DNA from: Macrotrachela quadricornifera
Taxonomy: Eukaryota; Rotifera; Eurotatoria; Philodinida; Philodinidae
Length of the DNA: 64,000 bases
Assembly: GCA_022393335.1 (NCBI GenBank)
Contig: JAJEKB010020995.1
Coordinates: 349,990-413,989, forward strand
Direction of reading: 5' to 3'
The notes beneath the pieces are model-generated. The model made no database searches. It had not been told where the DNA came from and worked only from the letters and a program-made list of their open reading frames with translations. Made by a program: the position numbers and the translations under genes. Shown one piece after another: positions 51,795 to 62,170 of the stretch (position 1 is the first letter of the stretch; each line of letters starts with the position of its first letter).

Positions 51795-52018
51795 CAGCAA
51801 TGGTGTTCATCACCCACCACGATGAAATCATCATTTTGTGAAAAAACACCTATTTTCGATGAAAAATATCAAACCTCACCAATTCCTAATATCAATTGAT
51901 CAATGCTGACACCATAACAATCAGCAATAGTGCTCATCACACACCACGATGAAATCATCATTTCATGAAAAAACACCTATTTTCGATGAAAAATACCAAA
52001 CCTCACCAATTCCTAGGC
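51795..52018. repeat. ~126-bp satellite block, about two units
   Basis: The words CACCACGATGAAATCATCAT and CCTCACCAATTCCTA recur about 126 bp apart. The same unit appears in opposite orientation at 59625-60005. See the findings. Confidence 0.8.
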
Positions 52019-52137
52019 TATGTTAGATTAAAATAAGAATATAATGAGGATCAATAACAACAAATCGATCTGAACGATGTAAGGAGTAAAGAAGAACAAA
52101 TTAAACGTTAATCAAAGTCGAAAAACAATCTGACCCC

Positions 52138-52898
52138 ATGTCGATGAAAATATCGTGGTACGCGTGACATCAGGCATAACTGGTACGTGTCGTGAACATA
52201 GAGGTGACGCGACGCGTACGGAGCGTTATGCTAATGGAACCGTCATGTGTACTGAGCGTGACGTGTATAGCGTTTCACAGCGCGTACGGAGCGTACGTAT
52301 GATCTGTAACAGGTTTCTTTATTGGCCGATTTTCATCCTAAAATCTATATGCTAGCTCTATCCAATTTTCCAACGAGCTGTAGAAAGATAATTAATTTTT
52401 TTTGTGATAAGTTTATTTTTATTATTTTCATATAAAGTACAAGCTCAAAAAACATATAGAAGTACAAGAATATGAGAAATTATTTATTGTACAAATAAAT
52501 AATTAAAATTAATAAGTATGAAAAAATACAAAATAAAAGAATTTCAATATTGAAAACTTGTTAAATTTGAAAACAAAATTGAAAAATTTTTAAATAACAA
52601 ACTATATGAATCTCGACTGATCGATGAGATACTTTTTTTTTTAAAGAAACGTCTTTAGTTCGAGATAAACTATACTAATAACTGATTTCAGAGAATATAC
52701 TAACAGTTTTATAAAGTACTCTCTTTGTTATTTATTTGTTCATAAAAAAGAGCGAATCAGAAAAAAAGAAAATATCACACTTGGTACGCGTGATGAACGC
52801 CTGTGACGCTCAGTACGCATGACGTGCGCGTTACGTCACACGTACTAGGCGTTAAAAGCGTGACACCACGCGTACCGATAGCGTTTGCGTAGACATGA
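52138..52898. mobile_element. Element with CG-rich ACGCGTAC inverted ends
   Basis: The left end (ATGTCGATG, TATCGTGGTACGCGTGAC) and the right end on the other strand (ATGTCTACG, TATCGGTACGCGTGGTGTCA) are inverted copies. Inside both arms more GTACGCATGACG/GCGTTACG words repeat (52196-52310 and 52784-52870). The ~450-bp middle is plain AT-rich DNA. A 66-codon frame at 52155 is translation of the arm. Confidence 0.65.
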
Positions 52899-52973
52899 GA
52901 CGATAACCAAAACGATATAACAAGAAGAGAAGATTAGAAAAAAAATGATTTTAATGAGGAAAACTCTGACTAA

Positions 52974-53236
52974 TTATTTTTCAGTCGTTGCACTTTTGCC
53001 AATATCAACCAATAGTTGTAATTCAAACCAATATTCTGCATTTGATATATCACCTTTAGCCCATTTCGAATTCAATTCCTGAATTTGAGATAAGATTGAA
53101 CTTGGAAGATTTGCATCCTAAAAAGAAAAGAAAAAGCAAATATTATAATTTATCCAGGAGAAGACTTATGTTCCAAAAATCTCAAACATTGACCTGTTTC
53201 TCGGCCATTGCTTTGAATTTTTCCCTATATGAATGA
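52974..53236 (-). CDS. Two terminal exons of an unrecognised gene
   Basis: Exons 53194..53236 and 52974..53117 join in phase 0 with good GT-AG sites. The encoded end is HSYREKFKAMAEKQ, then SSILSQIQELNSKWAKGD and YWFELQLLVDIGKSATTEK. It looks like a helical C-terminus. No start or further 5' exons are evident, so it is partial or a relic. Its relation to the helicase fragment just upstream on the same strand is unclear. Confidence 0.4.
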
Positions 53237-53689
53237 CTGAAAATATGGAAATTATAGAGAGATAAAAGACGTGTAAATATATATATATATTAACTAGATG
53301 TCACTTTTTAACGAGTTATTATAGCAATATTTTTTGAGATATAAAAATCAACTTATTGAATATTTATCTAATAATCTAAAGAAATGTATTGGTCTTTATT
53401 TTTTCCGAACACGTTTGAATGAGTTAAAATTTTGGATTTAAAGTTTCTTTCAATATGTTTTTACATTCAAGTAAATAATCTGAAAAATTAAAAAAAGAAA
53501 GATTTTTGCTTCTGCCGTGCAATTTCATGCTTTGAATTGAGTGAATTCGTGTAGCGTATATGCCGTAAGCAAGCAACTAGGACAGATAATAAACCAAAAA
53601 AAACGATGTTTAAACTATTGCACAACATATCAAGACTAATCCAAACACGAACGTCTTCGTCGTGCAATAACCGGTTGGTAGCCACATAT

Positions 53690-54030
53690 CATTTAATTGT
53701 ACACCAGGTAACATTTGACTTCTACCATGACACATTTCAAGTGCAGCTTTATTTGTAAAAATAACGGCAAATATTTCATATGGTTTCACATTAGAATTTT
53801 TTCACGAATAAATAATACAAGATTTTAATACACGACTTTTCCCACTACCTTTAACGATTATTAAAAGTTAAAAGGATTAGAAAACAAATAAACCAGCTCC
53901 ACTAAGAACAAGTGTTGATTGATGTATTGAACAAGTAACAGCATGTTTTTGTTCAGGACTAAGATCATGGAAACATTTATCATCATTTATTTCGTTTGAT
54001 ATTATATGAAATGTTGTAGATACTACTATA
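53690..54030 (-). pseudogene. UvrD/PcrA-type superfamily I helicase fragment
   Basis: The minus strand encodes SPEQKHAV (Q motif), LVLSGAG joined over a 60-bp intron to SGKSRVLKS (Walker A, GAGSGKS), then PYEIFAVIFTNKAALEM (motif Ia, normally AVTFTNKAA-EM) and MLPGVQLNDMWLPTGYC (the GTFHS region, altered). A TGA interrupts the frame between motifs I and Ia, and nothing recognisable follows motif Ib. A typical member is ~700 aa, so this is a broken N-terminal piece. UvrD-type helicases unwind DNA in repair and are mainly bacterial, so transfer is possible but unproven. Confidence 0.6.
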
Positions 54031-54757
54031 TTTCTTTTTTCGATACATATTTCTTTGTTCTACAATCAAAGAAGAAAACTATCCTTTGTTTATCGCGGAT
54101 TGGGTTTTTTTAGTATATTTATTTTACCGGAATATATACAAGTTATTATTATGCAAATTCATATTACTAACATCAATCTTATTCTTTTTTGTTTCATTTT
54201 GTCATAAAACATCTTTTTTTATTCTAATCCTTCATCATCAAAAAAAAAGTACGACGTCCATATGTAGTGCAGAAAAAAACAAATAGAATCATATGCTCTC
54301 AATGTGATGAAAAAAAGTTAACAGACATACAATGGAAAAAATACACATAAACGAATCACGAAACAAGAAAGATGAAAGATTTTCTACGAAAAAAAAGAAA
54401 ACAATCAACGGTCATCACAAAACAAACTTACGTTACTAATAAACAACTAGTAACTGATTGCATTGTACATAACAAAAGAGAATAAAAAAAACTACCATTA
54501 GTACAATCAACAAGAACAAAAAAGACAAGCAGAGAATAACAATTGCTTGCTCATGAATCTAATGGAACAAAACAAAACAAAAAACAAACAGGTAGATTGA
54601 GTAGACAAGATAATACACTCAGATGAGAAGAAAACACGATAGAGCTATTGCACATACCTAAAATAATAAAGAAAAAGATGATGTTTTTCTTTCCAACAAA
54701 CAAATCTTTAATTACAATGAAAAATCAGATGATAATGAAGATGAAACTTCATGAATG
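54031..54757. other. Gene-free AT-rich gap
   Basis: About 730 bp dominated by A-runs and AACAAAA words. A 66-codon + frame at 54086 is hydrophobic low-complexity translation. No feature is supported. Confidence 0.35.
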
Positions 54758-54789
54758 TTAGCGTCTTGGATAATACATCCAGACGCTAA
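54758..54789. repeat. Short perfect hairpin TTAGCGTCT...AGACGCTAA
   Basis: Nine-base inverted arms (54758-54766 and 54781-54789) extend inward with GGAT/ATCC around a short loop. It stands alone in AT-rich DNA and ends 15 bp before a tRNA-like sequence. Confidence 0.6.
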
Positions 54790-54803
54790 ACGAAGATTTA
54801 GTT

Positions 54804-54878
54804 GTCTCTTCTGGTCTAACTGGCTAAGACGACTACCCGGATATCAGGAGATACGTGGTTCGAGTCCCATAAAGAGCA
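54804..54878 (+). tRNA. tRNA-like sequence, probably a pseudo-tRNA or SINE head
   Basis: A tRNA A-box-like TGGTCTAACTGGCTAAGAC and a B box GGTTCGAGTCC are spaced as in a tRNA. CTCTT and AAGAG can pair as a partial acceptor stem. The anticodon and T stems are poorly paired, position 33 is not U, and the implied anticodon (GAT) is doubtful. Functional status is unlikely; RNA polymerase III promoter activity remains possible. Confidence 0.35.
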
Positions 54879-54978
54879 TCCTTTTCTTCGTTCTGTCACA
54901 TAACATCAGTGACACTGCTTGATCCATCCGATGGCTCACTTATGATGCTAACAATGAAAATGTCCAAGTTATTATTTA

Positions 54979-55228
54979 TTGAGATGGTTGAGCAGCTTGA
55001 CGACGTCGTACTTGTTCTAAATATAAAGATGGACATATTATGACCGTAGTATAATTCAACAAAGTAACTCACCTTGTCGAAGCTGTTGTAAAATTTGATT
55101 AACAGCCTATCGTTGGAAAACATCATCCTTCAGTTCCTTGATTTGTTCATCACTTAACCGGTTTTGATCGAAAAGTTGTTCATTAGCTGCAATAGATTGA
55201 TCAAGACGAACGATTTGTTCTTCATAAC
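54979..55228 (-). pseudogene. Coiled-coil gene fragment cut by a transposon end
   Basis: The minus strand reads EEQIVRLDQSIAANEQLFDQ, LSDEQIKELKDDVFQR, a TAG stop, AVNQILQQLRQ and, over a possible intron, EQVRRRQAAQPSQ and a stop. The open frame starts at the very base where the CCCAGGTCGA end begins (55231), so its 5' part has been severed. No family is recognised. Confidence 0.4.
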
Positions 55229-56429
55229 TACCCAGGTCGAAAACCCATATATAAGATCTGATAGTTATCTTATAAGACTGTACCCATACTGGATTTTTCG
55301 TAGGATCTTGGCATAGGATCTGACATTAATGTATTTATTCGATTTTTTTATGATTTCATCAGATTATGCATGTAAGACGGTAGCAAAAATCTTGTAAGGT
55401 TCAGAACGTCGGAAACCAACAATAACTGAACTAACGATTCTTGCAAGTTCTTATTGGATCGTATCTTATGCGTAGGCAAGGAAACATATAGCAGGACACA
55501 GCCTTGGCTCCTGTTTGCTCTTATATAATCTTTTATTGGTTCACATGGTGTTCATTTTTTCTGACAAATGATAAATAAATTATATTTGTTATGAAGCAAA
55601 TAAAAAATAAGCAGACCTTCGAGAATGGAATCTATATTTTTCACTTCTAAACAGGTAAAATGAGTTAAACTAATACAAAAATATTTTGCTTTGAAACGTA
55701 GCTGAAGTAGTGATTTTCTAAGTTTTGAACAGAATTTTGAAAGCTTTTTCTTGAAAATATGGTACAGCAGAAAGTTTTGGAGACCACATAATTAATCCAT
55801 CTATAATTAAATATTTCGTATTTATCTGTAAATTTCTGATTCGACGAATAGCATGCGAATAAAGATGATCGTATTTAATTTTTGAACAACAGGAATATCT
55901 GTTTATACTGCCAAATATTAGAAAGTTTGGAACATCAAGCAAAAAATTCTACATATTTGGTGGAAATAAGACATAGTACTTGATCAATATCACTCGACAA
56001 ATCATTATTTCGAAGCAATATGGATTAATCTCAGTTAATCATAGTGTATCTTTCAGATATTCGTGAAATCAACATAACACTTTATATATACTGAAAAGAA
56101 GAAGAATTTACCTTAAGAAAAATGAATTTTCTAACTACAGCAAAATCTTCATTTCTTTTCTAATTCGTATGATTTTTCTATTTTTTATAAGTTAGCAAAA
56201 GCAGACCTAAAAATAAAACCTACGGCTTTTTAAGGATATAACAAATGAAAAGGTTTTTGTGTATATTATTCAGCTTTTAATAAAATAACTGGACTGAAAG
56301 CAATTATACTCAATATTATGCTCTTTGTTTTATTGCTTTTCAGATTTCCTCCAGTACCATACACAAATCAATATTTTTTTATCACACCTCGAACATATTT
56401 TTGGTGCTCCATAACTATTTTTTATTTGA

Positions 56430-57714
56430 ATGAATCTATCGTCATTTTCAATATACGAAGCTGCTATGACAGCAAAAAAAGTTCAAGAGGAGATCAATAA
56501 AAGACGTCGTGATAATCATAAATATCGTATACATTTATCAAATAATATTATACCTTTCGAAAAAAAAAACATCAAACGTTTATCAGGCAATGATACTTAT
56601 TCACAACTAAAACGTTATTCGGCTTCTATCAAATCATGGATATCTCATGAACAAAATCCACCCATTAACAATTCGCAACAAGAGCTCAATGGTTCTAAGG
56701 ATTTTTACTTGGATTTGAACGTTTTACAGAAGAACGATTTGGTTACTGAATCAATTGATGACTTTGATTGTGATCAGAATACACCACTTTCATCAAATCA
56801 TAATGATGAATCAGGTATAAAAATCGTCAGTTCTTCTGCATTCATTATCTAATTGTGTCGATAACGATGCAGAAGACTTTTAAGTTTGATCACGAGAAAT
56901 TTATTAGATACATTATACTTAATCTAGAACAATTTAATCTTCACTAGTTCTGTGACGTTTGATCATCATAGTTATAGTTTAATGTATAAATTTGATTCGC
57001 ATTCATCCCATGTGAAAACATACGAAACAAATGTAATAGGTATCCTGAGACTTTATCAAAATAAATATATGGATAGTTTCTTGATAGAAAACGAAGTATA
57101 AATCTTTTATTTTTATTTATATGGATGACCATATAAAACTAACTATCAATGATGATAGAGTAAAATATATTTCTTGTTGTATTTTTATTTATATAGATGA
57201 CTATATAAAACTAACCACCAATGATGATTAATTAAAATATATTTTTGTTTTATTTTTATTTATATGGATGACTATATAAAACTAACTATCAATGATGATA
57301 GATTAAAATATATTTATTGTTTTGTTATTGTTAATATGGATGACCATATATGTATAATTATGTATGGTTACCGATTAAGATAAAGGATGTTTCAAGACGT
57401 GGATGTCGAGGAATGTCTAAGAAGCTGTGTAATTTTATGCTTTTTTATATTTAGATGCTGTAAGTGCTAGATTTAAAATTGACGAGGATCGATTTGATGA
57501 ATTTTTTCGTGTTTGTCTGCGGCGCACTTTGGCTCAAATGTTGTGTGATGTTCGACGTGAGCGCCGACGTTCTTTACGCAATAGTGCTCGGAATTCTGCT
57601 GGTGGAAAGTCGCCTCTTGGATCGGTTGGGAATATACAATCGATGCACAGGAATTCGTCGTCAGATGTTTTACGCGTGCGACTTTCTTCTCAAAATGGAA
57701 ATACAAGTGATTGA
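56430..57714 (+). CDS. Two-exon gene, 214 aa, unrecognised
   Basis: Exons 56430..56814 and 57455..57714 join in phase 1 (645 nt, full codons, TGA stop). The N-terminal half (SIYEAAMTAKKVQEEINKRR, LKRYSASIKSWISHEQ) is polar. The C-terminal half starts with a helical block (RFKIDEDRFDEFFRVCLRR, TLAQMLCDVRRERRRSLRN) followed by a Ser/Arg tail (SPLGSVGNIQSMHRNSSSD). Exon 2 is clearly less AT-rich than its surroundings and than exon 1, with GCG/CGC codons. The 640-bp intron carries a ~72-bp minisatellite. It may be a captured fragment of the cytoplasmic end of a larger protein. Start choice is uncertain; exons further upstream are possible. Confidence 0.5.
57121..57355. repeat. ~72-bp minisatellite, about 3.3 units
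   Basis: ATGGATGACCATATA-like words start at about 57121, 57193, 57264 and 57335, each followed by AAACTAACTATCAATGATGAT and AAAATATATTT. The last unit is diverged. It lies within the intron of the two-exon gene. Confidence 0.8.
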
Positions 57715-58614
57715 TGCTTCCATGGTAAGTATAGATATAATACTTTTGAAATAGATAAAATTATATTTGTTTCGGATCTATTTTTAGGAGTGAGAATAAA
57801 GTCTTGGTCGTTTTTTATTCTATTGGTATTAAAGACATTGGAGAGAACGAGAACCGCATTTATTTTTTATTTTTTATAGGTGGGTTAATCTAGTCTCTTT
57901 TTTTGTAGTTTTCTCGCATTTCGGTTGATGTTTTATCTTTTCTTTCTCTTTTTGTATTAAAGATGAGTGTCGTTGTTGTTCTTATTAGATTAGGTAAAGT
58001 GATTTTTTTATAATGTGGAAGAGTGATGTTTCTTATTGTATTTTCTTTTTGAGTGACAGCTTTCGAAATGAATTCGCAGGTTAAGTAACATTTTTCGCGC
58101 ATTGTGATAGTTCAGTTTTCTGTGCTTCTTAACTCGAAAGGTATTTTTATTGAACCAAGATATTTATAGAAGAAGAGAAGTTTTCTTTCTTCTTCTCGCT
58201 GTTCTTGGTAGGAGAACCTATCTCCTTTTTGTTATGTCTGTGATCTTTGTATTTTATTGGGTTTTTTTATTTCTTGCTGTCTTTAAATTTGTATCATTGG
58301 ATCTCTTTTTTAAATAAAAATTTTTGTCAGATGTACGTTAATTAGCCTTGTTTTGATTTTAGTTGGGTATACATTATTAGTAACGCATATTTGGAAGTAA
58401 ATCTATGATAGTCCGATAAAAAGATCTCTTAGGATCGTATAAGACTATATTCTCAGATCATATAGAAATCTTAGAATCAGGATTGGTATCAGATTTCTGA
58501 GACGACGATTTTTTATACGATTTTTCGTATGATTATACACGATCATATATGATATTGTGGTATGATCGGATATGAACGTATTTGAATCTGTGACTGATTT
58601 TACTCTCTGATTTC
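57715..58614. other. 3' flank of the two-exon gene, no further gene
   Basis: T-rich sequence with several AATAAA words (for example near 58312), consistent with a long 3' UTR. Minus-strand frames here are not supported by splice or composition. The last 250 bp is rich in CGTAT/GATC words and belongs to the transposon end. Confidence 0.35.
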
Positions 58615-58644
58615 TCGACCTGGGATAGTAATCTAAATAATAAA

Positions 58645-58856
58645 CCCAGGTCGAAACTGCCCTACGGGATCCCGTCGGATCCATTAAAATCCGATATTTT
58701 TCGACGGTCGGATCCGACAGGAGTTCCAACAATCGGAAGCCAACAGTATCCCTTGATTTCCAACAGTTGGGTTCCGGCAATTTCCGACATCAGGATCTGT
58801 CGTTATCGGACAGCTGAAACCCATCGGATCCGATAATATTCAATAATATCGTATAC
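58645..58856. mobile_element. Solo CCCAGGTCGA end with GGATCCGA palindromes
   Basis: A third forward CCCAGGTCGA (58645-58654) lies 20 bp after the end at 58624. It is followed by many copies of TCGGATCC/ATCCGAT, CCAACA and TTCCGGCAA, then CATCGGATCCGATAATATT. It looks like one arm of a foldback element whose other end is missing or outside the window. Confidence 0.5.
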
Positions 58857-59439
58857 AAATTTGTTGAGTTCGCACGGCATCTGTCGATTTTTATTTCAAC
58901 TAGTGAAATGAACCAATAATACGAACCACGGCTTGTATCATATAAGTTTAGAACTTTTCCGAAATTTTAAAACGTTCTTCTCAGTTCTAATAATCAAACC
59001 TTTCTTTTCAATTGCTTCGAAAAAAACAAATTTATTACTCTACCGATTGTAGATTGGTTTTATTTTTTCAAATTGCTCTTTTTCAACATATCTTCATGAG
59101 TTCAATAAATTTAATATGAAAAATATTTTTTATCATATACTTTCTGTGTTTTTATTTTAGAATATAATACTTCAACACAATAATTTTCAAATATATATTT
59201 AATGTTATATTCTCGATTTCTTTTCACAATTCAATTTCATTGAGTTCAGCAAGAACCATTCTCTACAAAAATTCTTTTCTTTTAATCGCTCATTTTGAAT
59301 ATCCATCGGATAATGAGAGAGAAGATTATATTTGAACATATAAAATATTGATCAAATAACATTTATAGGATTTCATTAAATAAAAAATGTTTGTATAGAT
59401 GATGACTTGAGAAAGAATATTCTTAAGCTTGTTTTTCCC

Positions 59440-60660
59440 TCGACTGTAGGGAGGGTCATATAAAAAAAATAGTTTGTGTGTGCCTGGCAGGATCAAAGGT
59501 CAAAAAAACATCCTTATAAAAAAAAATTAAAAACATCCAAAATTAACCTTTCGCAAAAGCTATATCACACCGAGGTATGACAGTTCATCAATACCATTAC
59601 TTATTATCGTCGTATATAAATTGGTCAATTGATGTTAGGAATTGGTGAGGTTTGGTATTTCTTGTGGAAAACAAGCAATTTTTGAGTAAGTGATGGTTTC
59701 ATCATAGTGTGTGACGAACACCGTTGTTTATTGCGATGGTATATGAATTGATCAACTGATGTTAGGAATTGGTGAGGCTTGGTATTTTTTGTGGAAAAAA
59801 AGCAATTTTTGAGTAATTGATGGTTTCATCATGGTGTGTGATCAACACCATTGCTTATTGTGATGGTATCTGAATTGATCAATTGATGTTAGGAATTGGT
59901 GAGGTTTGGTATTTTTTGTGTGAAACATGCAATTTTTGATGAATTGGTGATCTCACCATGGTATGTGATGAACACCATTGTTTATTGTGGTGATACCTGA
60001 AGTCAACAATGGAGTTATATGGTAGTATTAACTTCGTTAGAAGCGTTTATTCCCTCCACTGAGGAGACGACGATGGGAGAAAAGCAAAATGAGTTTCTGT
60101 GTCTGTTGCTAGTTGTAGGGCAAAGGCTCAAACTGAAAAAGCTTTGTTTGACGCAAAGGTTTTCGAGATTGAACAATCCGAATCTGACATTAGTTTTTCA
60201 AAATTTTTGTGATTAATAGTTTTTATAAAAGATATTCCCTCGACTGATGGAAGGGTCATATGAAAAAAAGAGTTTGCTTACTTGCTTGTCGTCAGGATCG
60301 AAGGTCAAAAAAACCTGTTCTCGGGAAAATCGATGGAAGAATCGTAACTTTAAGGTCAACTTGACGGCGTACGTTTGACCAAAGGCTTTCGAAATCGGGG
60401 AATTGAGTGGCATATTAATTTTTTAAAATTTCCAAATGAATTTTTTATGTCATAAAAGGCTTTTTTAAAGAAAATAATGTTTTTTTATAAAGTTTGACCA
60501 AAGTAACCGGGGTCGAGGAATAGATTAGTGATGCCAGTTTTTTAAAACTTTTTTGAGATTAATGTTTTTACACAAAGGAAAGATTTTTTTACAAAAAGAA
60601 TTTTTTTTTATAAAATTTGATCGAAGGTAATTGACGTCGAGGACCTAAATCGACTTTACT
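59440..60660. repeat. Composite repeat containing three ~126-bp satellite units
   Basis: Units begin GTTAGGAATTGGTGAGG at about 59635, 59761 and 59888. Each runs through TTTGGTATTTTTTGTGGAAA, GCAATTTTTGA and GGTTTCATCATGGTGTGTGA. A flanking module with GACTGTAGGGAGGGTCATAT (59450) recurs as GACTGATGGAAGGGTCATAT (60243), each followed by AGGTCAAAAAAAC. The module at 60470-60650 (AAAGTAACCGGGGTCGAGGA) matches, inverted, 51520-51680. A 65-codon + frame at 60019 is not convincing. Confidence 0.65.
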
Positions 60661-60742
60661 TGCTGTTATATTATTTTCCTATAAAACTAGAAAACTGAAT
60701 TGTAGAAAAATAATTGTCAGCTGAGAAAAAAATTTGATACAT

Positions 60743-61475
60743 GGTACGGCTAGCCCTGAGTGGCGCCGACGAACAAGTAGCCGTTCTCTCTAGTAGCTAC
60801 AAAAGTTGTATTTTAAAGAAGACTTAAAGAATTATGAGAGTTTTATGAAACGCATTGTCTCGGAGCTGCAATCGGAATCGGAATTGAGCGGAATACTGGG
60901 CTACCAAACAATAGGTAAATAGTTTCGGTGCCTGAAGTTTGGGGAGAATACTGTATTATAGTTACGTATTCTAAGAAAAATCAGTGAGCATTTTGAGAGA
61001 AGCGAATAATGGCAGAATTAAGTAGTTAAAAGGCAAGACTTCGCTACCCTAGAAAGTTTGATGCATGGAACAGCTAGCCGTGAGTGATGCCCCGGAGGGG
61101 CGCCGACGAACGACTAGCTGTTCTTCTGTAGTTAGGCATAGGAGCGGTGCCCCAATAGAGATATAGAAAAATATCTCACGGGATAGTTTGTCGCATATTA
61201 CGCGACATTCGTGGTAACGGTATGAGCAGAATGGCAGCATATTGGAAACGTGCAGTTTTGTCTCAGATGCAAAATGGGGCTGTAGTCATTATGTGATACT
61301 AGAAGTCAACTGATGAGTGCATTCTATGACGATTCGACTAGTTTCTTGAAGTAATTGAAACGTGCAAAAGGCAAATTAGAACTATGAATTATCACCTGCT
61401 CAATGAAGCTTGGTCGGTGGAACGGCTAGCCGTGAGTGGTGCCCCTTAAGAGCGCCGATGAACGACTAGCCGTTC
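60743..61475. repeat. Three related ~45-57-bp hairpins spaced ~325-350 bp
   Basis: Copies at 60743-60786, 61067-61123 and 61419-61475. Outer arms are GGAACGGCTAG and CTAGCCGTTC. The inner segment CCGTGAGTGGTGCCCC faces GCGCCGATGAACGA, with a second short stem (GCCCC/GGGGC) in copy 2. Copy 1 is shorter, lacking the inner stem. The DNA between copies is unrelated, apart from AT richness. Confidence 0.75.
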
Positions 61476-61885
61476 TCGTAATTTACCGCGAAAATTTTGC
61501 TTTAGTATAGACTCACATGAATCAATGGTAAATTGATTCTTAGCAGTTTAAACCAATATCGTTACTATTAAATGATCGAGATCATACTAAGGAGCTAAGC
61601 CTACAAAATGATGTGTTCTTTAAGCAAAATTTCTGTTCAATAAACTGAGACGTAATTGAAAGAGTTTTATATTCTTATGATTCTATATGGAATCAAGAGT
61701 TGAAATATCTAACATGATCGGACAAAGTTTACTTAAATGCAGCGATGTAATATTTCTTTGAGAAAAGGGTCAACAAATCCACAGGTTGAGCGCAACCTTA
61801 TTGAATTTTATTCTGTAATGATAGTTTTAGAATAGTATAAAATTCTTAAATGATACACGTGTTTCTACTTTGTGTTATGTAGAGA

Positions 61886-62170
61886 ATGAAAATGAAAAAT
61901 AGAGTAGAGAGAGACATTACAACTTTTCTTGATTCAATCGAGGGTCAAGTGAGTCGAAGAGACGAACGTTACTTGTTTTCTTTTGCAATCATAGAATTAC
62001 CACCTAAAATTCGATATCAAAAATATAATATGCCGGTTTTGTCTATATGGATTAGTTCGAAGGGACCAGTAGCATCTGTATGGCTAAAGAATAATATTGC
62101 TACATTAGAAAATATTAAAGTTTTAGGTATTGTAAATTTCTTTTTTTTGAAAAGAAAGGTTGTTGTATAA
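61886..62170 (+). pseudogene. Possible transposon ORF fragment (~90 aa)
   Basis: A 94-codon frame reads SFAIIELPPKIRYQKYNMP, VLSIWISSKGPVASVWLKN and ATLENIKVLGI. The pattern LP-x-x-IRY...NM-x-VL-x-IW, then K/P and a hydrophobic helix, resembles the block before the core of large CACTA-like transposase-associated proteins. Nothing recognisable lies on either side, so it is likely a relic. Assignment is tentative. Confidence 0.3.

Larger units (their letters stand above)
55231..58624. mobile_element. Region bracketed by CCCAGGTCGA transposon ends
   Basis: The left end CCCAGGTCGA (55231-55240) is preceded by TA; the right end TCGACCTGGG (58615-58624) faces it. The same ten bases end the element at 45267. 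Inside the ends are scattered GATCTTAT/CGTATAAG-type words. Arm similarity beyond the termini is weak, so this may be one 3.4-kb element carrying a captured gene (56430-57714) or two separate solo ends. No transposase is recognised. Confidence 0.4.
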
